A stretch of DNA of 5,363 nt from Deltaproteobacteria bacterium (lineage in GTDB: Bacteria > Myxococcota_A > UBA796 > UBA2385): contig JAERSX010000072.1 of NCBI GenBank assembly GCA_016845285.1, positions 1 to 5,363 of the forward strand. Reading direction: 5' to 3'. Below the pieces are notes generated by a model. That model was not told the origin of the DNA, did not search any database, and saw only the letters and a list, made by a program, of their open reading frames with translations. A program made the position numbers and the translations under genes. Shown one piece after another: positions 1-4,145 of the stretch (the first letter of the stretch is position 1; each line of letters starts with the position of its first letter).

Positions 1-677
1 ACCTCGACATCGCCGTCGGCGTCGAGATCGGCCAGCGAGGGGTAGCTGTACTTGCTGGTGAGCGTGCCCGTGTAGACCCACTTGACCGTGCCGTCCCGCT
101 CGAGGGCGATGGTCTCGCCGTCCTGGGCGATGGTGACGATGTCGGGGCTGCCGTCGCCCTCGAGGTCGCCGATGGCGCTGCCGCCCTGGCGTGACACGCC
201 GTACTCGACGCCGTCCCAGGTCACCTTGCACACGCTCATGACCTCGGCGCTGCCGTCGCCGGACACGACGTGGAGGCAGCCATGATTGCTGCTGCTGTCG
301 TCGAAGGCGGTGTAGACGATGTCGGGGATGTCGTCGGCATCCACCACACCGTCGCCGTTGTCGTCGCTGAGGTTGCCGATGGAGGGCATGACGTAGGGGT
401 GGGTGTAGTCGTTGCCCACCGAGTAGGTGATGGTGCCCTCGGTGGTCCACTCCACCACCGGGTCGAAGGTGCCGGACTCGGGCTCGTTGAGACAGGACTC
501 GTCCTGCCCCGGGTCGATGCGCTCGGGCGCCTCGAAGTCTTCGCAGGTGGGGGGCACCGAGGTGTCCTCGGGCTCGCCGGTGTGCTCGGCATCGCCACCG
601 GCTGGCTCGTCCTTGTCGGGGTTCAGCTCGTAGTCGGAGCAAGCGAGGAGGAGCGGGAGCAGCAGGATTCGCTTCAT
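1..677 (-). CDS. FG-GAP/VCBS-like repeat lipoprotein, N-terminal part (runs off left edge)
   Basis: An open frame of 225 complete codons runs from an ATG at 677 to the left edge with no stop, so the C-terminus is missing. The product starts MKRILLLPLLLAC: a very short signal peptide (K2 R3, hydrophobic 4-11) and a lipobox LLAC with Cys13 as the lipidated residue. Ser14 at +2 is compatible with outer-membrane sorting. An acidic, Pro/Gly-rich linker (about 14-70) follows, then a domain with Asp-rich loops: DDNGDGVVDADD at 105-116, GDLEGDGSPDIV at 170-181 and DLDADGD at 217-223. These DxDxDG-type loops resemble FG-GAP/VCBS beta-propeller or thrombospondin-3-like calcium sites. Cys45, 62, 134 and 150 could form disulfides. 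Such proteins are usually surface-exposed; adhesion or binding is an inference. The start is supported by the signal peptide, since there is no good Shine-Dalgarno. It is divergent from the gene at 787. Confidence 0.88.
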   Translation of the reverse strand, partial: MKRILLLPLLLACSDYELNPDKDEPAGGDAEHTGEPEDTSVPPTCEDFEAPERIDPGQDESCLNEPESGTFDPVVEWTTEGTITYSVGNDYTHPYVMPSIGNLSDDNGDGVVDADDIPDIVYTAFDDSSSNHGCLHVVSGDGSAEVMSVCKVTWDGVEYGVSRQGGSAIGDLEGDGSPDIVTIAQDGETIALERDGTVKWVYTGTLTSKYSYPSLADLDADGDVE

Positions 678-682
678 GGGCC

Positions 683-712
683 ACCGTATGAAGCCCCCGG
701 CCTCATCGTCAA
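683..712 (-). promoter_or_regulatory. Candidate promoter of the FG-GAP-like lipoprotein gene
   Basis: Read on the minus strand, TTGACG (712-707) matches the sigma-70 -35 consensus closely. After an 18-nt spacer comes TACGGT (688-683), a weak TAnnnT -10. Transcription would then begin at about 676-678, at the start codon itself, giving a leaderless or nearly leaderless mRNA; this fits the lack of a Shine-Dalgarno. The core TTGACGATG recurs upstream of the other lipoprotein gene (2812-2804). The -35 is the stronger half of the evidence; the -10 is weak. Confidence 0.4.
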
Positions 713-730
713 GAGACCGAGCGCTCCGCG

Positions 731-772
731 GCTGTGCGCGCAGGGCCGGGGGCCTCCGCGGCCTCGCACAGC
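731..772. repeat. Inverted repeat / potential hairpin in divergent intergenic region
   Basis: GCTGTGCG (731-738) is the exact reverse complement of CGCACAGC (765-772). A nested pair GGCCG (744-748) / CGGCC (759-763) lies inside and could extend the stem, leaving a 10-nt loop. The structure ends 4 nt before the Shine-Dalgarno at 777-783, so it could be a 5'-leader hairpin of the plus-strand operon or a dyad protein-binding site. No T-tract follows, so it does not look like an intrinsic terminator. GC-rich sequence yields such stems fairly often by chance. Confidence 0.35.
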
Positions 773-776
773 GGAT

Positions 777-783
777 AGAGGAG
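777..783 (+). promoter_or_regulatory. Shine-Dalgarno deciding the start at 787
   Basis: AGAGGAG lies 3 nt before the ATG at 787, with its AGGAG core well matched to the 16S anti-SD. It selects this ATG over in-frame upstream ATGs (for example at 676), which would overlap the start of the divergent lipoprotein gene. Confidence 0.7.
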
Positions 784-786
784 CCC

Positions 787-1272
787 ATGAGCAAGCCGGA
801 ACCCATCCGAGAGTGGCGCGACAAGGGCTGGGTGGCCCAGGTCGTGGAGAACGAAGACGGGGGCGGCTGGGGCCTCGCCATGTCCCGCGAAGGCGACGAC
901 GAGCCGGTGATGATCGTGCCCTGGGTCATGGGTCGCAACAAGAAGGACCCGAAGCCGCTCAACGCCGCTGACTTCCACACCCAACTCAAGGCCGTCCGCG
1001 ACTTCGTGACGCGCAGCGAGCACCAGCGGCGCACCGCCTTTCGCAAGAGCTTCGATGTGCCCGACGCCGAGGGCGAGACGGTGCGCGTGGTCTTCGACGT
1101 GGAGCCCGACGAGTACGAAGCCACAGGCGTGCTCGTGGCCACCGATCTCCTCGGCACCGAGCTGGCGCGGATCAGCTGCTCCCCGAGCCTCCGCCTCACC
1201 CGCGCCAAGGCGCGTGCCTGGGTGGCCGGCGGCTTCGGCTCCATCGACGCCGACCCCACTCCGAGCTGGTAG
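787..1272 (+). CDS. Unrecognised 161-aa protein, first gene of a unit with the CvfB-like gene
   Basis: I cannot assign this protein to a named family. It is soluble: no signal peptide or membrane segment. The N-terminal half (1-82) is rich in Trp, Gly and charged residues, with a notable stretch PWVMGRNKKDPKPLN at 45-59 followed by a likely helix (about 61-80, FHTQLKAVRDFVTRSEHQ). The C-terminal half (about 87-150) looks like beta strands (FDVPDAEGETVRVVFDVEP, ATGVLVATDLLGTELARISC) followed by a basic helix, LTRAKARAWVAGGF (137-150). A strong SD precedes the ATG. The stop is 6 nt before the cvfB-like start, so the two are probably co-transcribed; an RNA- or translation-related role by association is only a guess. 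Coding is supported by the SD, high-GC codon usage and a compact two-part fold. Confidence 0.85.
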   Translation: MSKPEPIREWRDKGWVAQVVENEDGGGWGLAMSREGDDEPVMIVPWVMGRNKKDPKPLNAADFHTQLKAVRDFVTRSEHQRRTAFRKSFDVPDAEGETVRVVFDVEPDEYEATGVLVATDLLGTELARISCSPSLRLTRAKARAWVAGGFGSIDADPTPSW

Positions 1273-1278
1273 CCACAG

Positions 1279-2109
1279 ATGATCCACATCGGCCGTACCC
1301 AGCGCCTCCCCGTGTGGGAGAACCAGCCCGAGGGGCTCTACCTGGGCGACGCCGACGAGCACGTGCTGCTCCCGCGGCGCCTCGCACCCCACGGCTACGT
1401 CGAGGGGGACTGGATCGAGGTCTTCGTCTACACCGACAGCGAAGACGAGCCGGTGGCCACCACCCAGACACCCCTGGCCGAGGTGGGACAGTTCGCCTGC
1501 CTGCAGGTGGTCGACGTCACCCGCCACGGCGCCTTCCTCGACTGGGGCCTGCCCAAGGATCTCTTCGCACCCTTCGCGCGGCAGCACCGGCCCATGCGTC
1601 GAGGCGACTGGGTGGTGGTGGGCCTCAGCCTGCACAAGAGCACGGGCAGGGTCATCGCCTCGAGCACGCTCAAGGGGCTCTTCGACGACGACGTGGACCG
1701 GCTACAGCCCGGCGATCCGGTGTCGCTGATGGTCTACGGCTTCAACGACCGCGGCGTGCAGGTCATCGTGGAGGGACGCCACGCCGGCCTCATCTTCCAC
1801 GACCGGGTGTTCCGCCGCCTGCGCCTCGGCGAGGAGCTCCAGGGCTTCGTCCGTATCGTCCGCGACGACCACCGCCTCGACATCACCCTCCAGCGCGAGG
1901 GGCGAAAGGCCAACGTCGACGCCGAGGCCGTGATCCTCGGCGCCCTCGACGACGCAGGGGGCTCGCTGCCGCTCCACGACAGGTCGCCACCCGAGGCCAT
2001 CCGTGACGCCCTGGGCCTGAGCAAGAAGGCCTTCAAGCGGGCCGTCGGCACCCTCTACAAAGACCGGGTCATCACCCTGTCCGAGTCGGGCATCCGCCGG
2101 GTGGACTGA
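1279..2109 (+). CDS. cvfB: CvfB/YitL-like S1-domain RNA-binding protein
   Basis: The 276-aa product has the CvfB architecture. An N-terminal S1-like module begins MIHIGRTQRL (about 1-62) and includes the family-type segment LLPRR (30-34). A second S1-like module spans about 66-131 (EVGQFACLQVVDVTRHGAFLDWGLPKDLFAP), and a third about 141-206 (LQPGDPVSLMVYGFNDRGVQVIV...HAGLIFHD). The C-terminal winged helix (about 228-276) carries the diagnostic SPPEAIRDALGLSKKAFKRA and GTLYKDRVITL segments. In Staphylococcus aureus, CvfB binds RNA and affects virulence-gene expression; the target in this organism is unknown. The length fits the family (about 280-300 aa). The start is chosen because homologues begin with M-I-x-I-G-R/K. 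There is no clear SD, and translation may depend on the upstream gene, which ends 6 nt away. The product is cytoplasmic. Confidence 0.93.
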   Translation: MIHIGRTQRLPVWENQPEGLYLGDADEHVLLPRRLAPHGYVEGDWIEVFVYTDSEDEPVATTQTPLAEVGQFACLQVVDVTRHGAFLDWGLPKDLFAPFARQHRPMRRGDWVVVGLSLHKSTGRVIASSTLKGLFDDDVDRLQPGDPVSLMVYGFNDRGVQVIVEGRHAGLIFHDRVFRRLRLGEELQGFVRIVRDDHRLDITLQREGRKANVDAEAVILGALDDAGGSLPLHDRSPPEAIRDALGLSKKAFKRAVGTLYKDRVITLSESGIRRVD

Positions 2110-2151
2110 GGCGGGCCCGGGTGGTGGACGGGCTCAGCCGGGCAGCCCGCC
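2110..2151. terminator. Weak GC-rich dyad at a convergent gene junction
   Basis: Only 24 nt separate the convergent stops at 2109 and 2134. GGCGGGC (2110-2116) pairs with GCCCGCC (2145-2151), and the competing stem CGGGCT (2129-2134) / AGCCCG (2144-2149) has a 9-nt loop. Either could fold in transcripts from both sides. No U-tract is present, so an intrinsic terminator is not demonstrated; the location is the main argument. Confidence 0.2.
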
Positions 2152-2766
2152 CACCGCCGCCGACCACGTGGCGCTCTCGAGGCTGACATCCGGGGCGCCG
2201 TCGGCCTCGAACTCCACACCGGTGAGGGTGATGGTGCCCGTGCCCGGGTAGGCGTCCCACTCCTCGTGGACGAGGTCGGAGGCCACCTCCACCTCGGCCG
2301 AGCCCGAGACCGCCTGCCACTCCGTGTCCACGACCTCGCTGCCATCGAGGGCGTCGTTGCAGGAGAGGGCGCTCACGTTGGTGCCTTGACGCAAGACCAA
2401 CGTCGCATCGGTCGCCAGATCGAGGGTGGCCGAGGCCGTGCCGCCCGCGTCGTAGGCCGCCTGGGCCAGGCCCTCGGTGTAGGTGAAGACCAGGCTCAGG
2501 CTCCCGTCCGGGCTGTCGTGGGTCATGATCAGGTCGGCGCAGCCACCGGGATCGTCCAAGGACTCCAGGTCTGGGGGATCGACGTCGGTGTCGGCATCGG
2601 TGTCGGAGTCCGTGTCGGAGTCCGTGTCGGAGTCCGTGTCGGAGTCCGTGTCGGAGTCCGTGTCGGCGTCACTCTCCTCGCCGGTGTCGTCGGCGTCCTT
2701 GTCGCCACAGGCCACAACGAGGCTCATGAGCAAGAGGGCCGTCCAGGGGGCGCAAGTCGGGGTCAT
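2134..2766 (-). CDS. Lipoprotein with acidic DTDSD-repeat linker
   Basis: The 210-aa product has a lipoprotein signal peptide with hydrophobic core about 8-19 and lipobox VVAC, lipidated at Cys20. The n-region (MTPTCAPWT) lacks Lys/Arg, which is unusual. Residues 22-66 form an Asp-rich low-complexity linker containing five perfect TDSD units plus diverged SDAD, TDAD and TDVD. It probably acts as a flexible, possibly Ca-binding spacer from the membrane. A small globular domain (about 70-210) follows. It has Cys76 and Cys136, which could form a disulfide, and alternating Thr/Val/Leu segments (ASATLDLATDATLVLRQG, GTGTITLTGVEFEADG) that suggest a beta-sandwich. I do not recognise this domain. The start is supported by GGAG (2775-2772), 5 nt before the ATG. 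The gene converges with the cvfB-like gene. Acidic lipoproteins of this kind are frequent in Myxococcota-type genomes. Confidence 0.9.
   Translation of the reverse strand: MTPTCAPWTALLLMSLVVACGDKDADDTGEESDADTDSDTDSDTDSDTDSDTDSDTDADTDVDPPDLESLDDPGGCADLIMTHDSPDGSLSLVFTYTEGLAQAAYDAGGTASATLDLATDATLVLRQGTNVSALSCNDALDGSEVVDTEWQAVSGSAEVEVASDLVHEEWDAYPGTGTITLTGVEFEADGAPDVSLESATWSAAVGGLPG
2588..2671. repeat. 12-bp in-frame tandem repeat (five perfect copies plus diverged flanks)
   Basis: The unit GTGTCGGAGTCC (plus strand) is repeated five times without change at 2600-2659, with diverged copies at 2588-2599 (GTGTCGGCATCG) and 2660-2671 (GTGTCGGCGTCA). Read on the minus strand each copy encodes a four-residue Asp/Ser/Thr unit of the lipoprotein linker. 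Because 12 is a multiple of 3, copy-number change would alter linker length without breaking the frame. Identity at synonymous positions indicates recent expansion. Confidence 0.95.
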
Positions 2767-2783
2767 GGTCTCTCCGGGGGCGC

Positions 2784-2812
2784 ACGGTCACCCCTCCCTC
2801 CCGCATCGTCAA
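2784..2812 (-). promoter_or_regulatory. Candidate promoter of the DTDSD-linker lipoprotein gene
   Basis: On the minus strand TTGACG (2812-2807), followed by ATG, repeats the -35 element found before the other lipoprotein. At 17 nt spacing lies GACCGT (2789-2784), a poor -10. A start near 2777 would leave a leader of about 11 nt that still contains the GGAG Shine-Dalgarno at 2775-2772. The -35 match is good; the -10 is not convincing on its own. Confidence 0.35.
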
Positions 2813-2868
2813 GGAGAAACCCCAGCGGAGCCCACCGAGCTGACCGTGCTCGATCCTCGAGCAGCCGC

Positions 2869-3231
2869 CTAGGGCGTGGCGATCTCCACGAGCTGCGCCT
2901 CGTCGCACTCCCACCACTCCGGGTCCATGACCGGGGCGCCCTTCACGTCGTGGTAGCCGCGGATCTGGACGCGATCGCCCTCCTTCACCGCCGCGAAGGA
3001 GGTGTCGGAGCCCTCACACTGGAAGCCGTCGTCGAAGATGATGGCGAACTGTCGGATCTGCCGAGTGCCCTGCTCGCCCTGGTGCATGCCGCCCTTGTGG
3101 AAGGTGGCGATGCGCATGACCGTGCCCTCGTGGTGGATGGGGAACAGGCGGGCCAACACACCACGGGCCCCCCAGAGGCTGACCAGCAGCAACCCCAGGA
3201 CACCGACAGAGATGAGGACCCACTTGCGCAT
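2869..3231 (-). CDS. Small membrane-anchored protein of unknown function
   Basis: The 120-aa product starts MRKWVLISVG: a positively charged n-region, then one hydrophobic segment (about 4-20) acting as an uncleaved anchor or signal peptide. No lipobox Cys is present. The remaining about 90 residues should be extracytoplasmic. They contain likely beta strands (GTVMRIATFH at 36-45, QFAIIFDDGFQCEG at 61-74, GDRVQIRGYHD at 85-95) in a pattern reminiscent of an OB-like barrel, plus Cys72 and Cys109 that could pair. The motif DPEWWECDEAQLVEI (103-117) is distinctive. I do not recognise the family. The open frame extends further upstream, antisense into the SDR gene, but the start at 3231 is preferred. 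There GGAG (3240-3237) lies 5 nt before the ATG, the signal begins there, and the upstream extension is Arg-rich shadow sequence. It is divergent from the SDR gene. Confidence 0.85.
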   Translation of the reverse strand: MRKWVLISVGVLGLLLVSLWGARGVLARLFPIHHEGTVMRIATFHKGGMHQGEQGTRQIRQFAIIFDDGFQCEGSDTSFAAVKEGDRVQIRGYHDVKGAPVMDPEWWECDEAQLVEIATP

Positions 3232-3297
3232 GCAGACTCCGAGGGTGCTACGCCGATGACAGGACTCTATTGCGTCCGACGGCCGGACCGCCTGCAC

Positions 3298-3325
3298 TAC
3301 GCTGGGTCGGGTCCCCCTCGAGAGG
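3298..3325 (+). promoter_or_regulatory. Possible -10 and Shine-Dalgarno for the SDR-flavoenzyme operon
   Basis: TACGCT (3298-3303) fits TAnnnT and is similar to the TACGGT before the first lipoprotein. AGAGG (3321-3325) sits 4 nt before the SDR ATG at 3330. No good -35 is found at 16-18 nt; the nearest candidate, TTGCGT (3270-3275), is 22 nt away. The SD is credible; the promoter call is tentative. The divergent gap 3232-3329 must hold promoters for both flanking genes. Confidence 0.25.
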
Positions 3326-3329
3326 CGCC

Positions 3330-4145
3330 ATGAAGGACCGGATCGTCGTTCTGACGGGCGCCGCCGGCGGGATCGGCACCGCCATCGCCCGACGGCTCGC
3401 CCGGGCCGGCGCCAGGCTGGCCCTCGTCGACCGGGACGAGGCGGGCCTCGACGCCCTCGCGACCGCCCTGAGCGGCTCACAGGCCCAGGTCAGCACCCAC
3501 CTCTTCGACCTGCGTGAGCTCGCTGAGCTCGACCAGCTCGCCCATGCCGTGGTGGCCGCACACGGCGGCGTCGACGTGCTCATCAACAACGCCGGTGTGA
3601 CGGTCCACGGTCCCCTGGTGTCCCAGTCCGCCGAGGACGTCGCGCGGGTGATCGGCGTCGATCTGCACGCGGTCATCGAGACGACCCGGGTCTTCCTGCC
3701 CCGGCTCCGGGGCCGCCCGGGGGCCCACGTGGTCCACATCGCGTCCATGGCCGGGCTGCAGGGCTTTCCCTTCCAGTCGACCTACAGCGCCGCCAAGTTC
3801 GGCCTGCGCGGCTTCGGTCAGGCCCTGCGCCCCGAGCTCGCCGCCATGGGCATCGGGTGCAGCACCATCCTGCCGGGCACCATCGCCACGGGCTTCCTGC
3901 GCGACACCCCCACCCACGATGCGGTCAGCTCGGCGCGACTCGCGAGCTTGATGGAGCGCTTCGGGACCTCCCCCGATCGCGTGGCCGCCGCCGTGACCCA
4001 CGCCCTGCGGTGGAACCGGGCCGAGGTCCGCGTGGGCTGGGACGCCCACCTCCTCGCCCTGACCCGCTGGATGTGTCCGCCCCTGCTGCCTTGGCTGCTG
4101 GGCTTGATGCTGCGCCGCGGCTTCTTCGGGGCCACCAAGCCATGA
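3330..4145 (+). CDS. Classical short-chain dehydrogenase/reductase (SDR)
   Basis: The 271-aa product has the Rossmann cofactor motif TGAAGGIG (9-16), Asp34 at the end of strand beta-2 (ALVDRD; acidic, so NAD(H) rather than NADP(H) is more likely), NNAG (86-89), catalytic Ser139 (HIASM), and the YSAAK motif with Tyr152 and Lys156. A PGTIATGF segment (182-189) lies after the active site. It catalyses reversible oxidation of an alcohol or reduction of a ketone in the cytoplasm; the substrate is unknown. The Asn of the catalytic tetrad (usual VNL) is Asp111 here (GVDLHAV). The C-terminus (about 240-265, LLALTRWMCPPLLPWLLGLM) is unusually hydrophobic and may cover a lipophilic substrate or touch a membrane. 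The start is set by AGAGG at 3321-3325 and alignment of the first strand, KDRIVVLTG. Its stop overlaps the start of the flavoenzyme, implying joint expression and probably a shared pathway. Confidence 0.95.
   Translation: MKDRIVVLTGAAGGIGTAIARRLARAGARLALVDRDEAGLDALATALSGSQAQVSTHLFDLRELAELDQLAHAVVAAHGGVDVLINNAGVTVHGPLVSQSAEDVARVIGVDLHAVIETTRVFLPRLRGRPGAHVVHIASMAGLQGFPFQSTYSAAKFGLRGFGQALRPELAAMGIGCSTILPGTIATGFLRDTPTHDAVSSARLASLMERFGTSPDRVAAAVTHALRWNRAEVRVGWDAHLLALTRWMCPPLLPWLLGLMLRRGFFGATKP
4142..4145 (+). other. ATGA stop-start overlap coupling SDR and flavoenzyme
   Basis: The ATG of the flavoenzyme (4142-4144) overlaps the TGA of the SDR (4143-4145). No strong Shine-Dalgarno precedes it, so translation of the second gene is probably coupled to termination on the first, giving linked amounts of the two enzymes. 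Confidence 0.9.

Noticed and set aside
270..971. Long plus-strand open frame rich in Val/Gly overlapping the lipoprotein start
   Set aside because: It is antisense to the lipoprotein and runs through the divergent promoter region into another frame of the 787 gene; composition is typical of high-GC shadow frames.
709..1635. 308-codon minus-strand open frame
   Set aside because: It lies antisense to two well-supported plus-strand genes, has no recognisable domain and ends in the intergenic region; a GC-rich shadow frame.
2588..2671. CRISPR-like or intergenic satellite array
   Set aside because: Units are 12 bp with no spacers and lie in frame inside a coding region.
3274..3288. GTCCG...CGGAC dyad in the divergent gap as an operator
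   Set aside because: Arms of only 5 bp with a 5-nt centre are expected by chance at this GC content, and no second copy is present.
2266..3333. 355-codon plus-strand open frame with a VRVGVRVG repeat
   Set aside because: The repeat is only the complement of the DTDSD-coding array; the frame crosses two minus-strand genes that have signal peptides and SDs.
3232..3480. N-terminal extension of the 120-aa membrane protein
   Set aside because: The extension is Arg/Pro-rich, overlaps the SDR gene on the opposite strand, and would bury the signal/anchor segment; the SD supports 3231.
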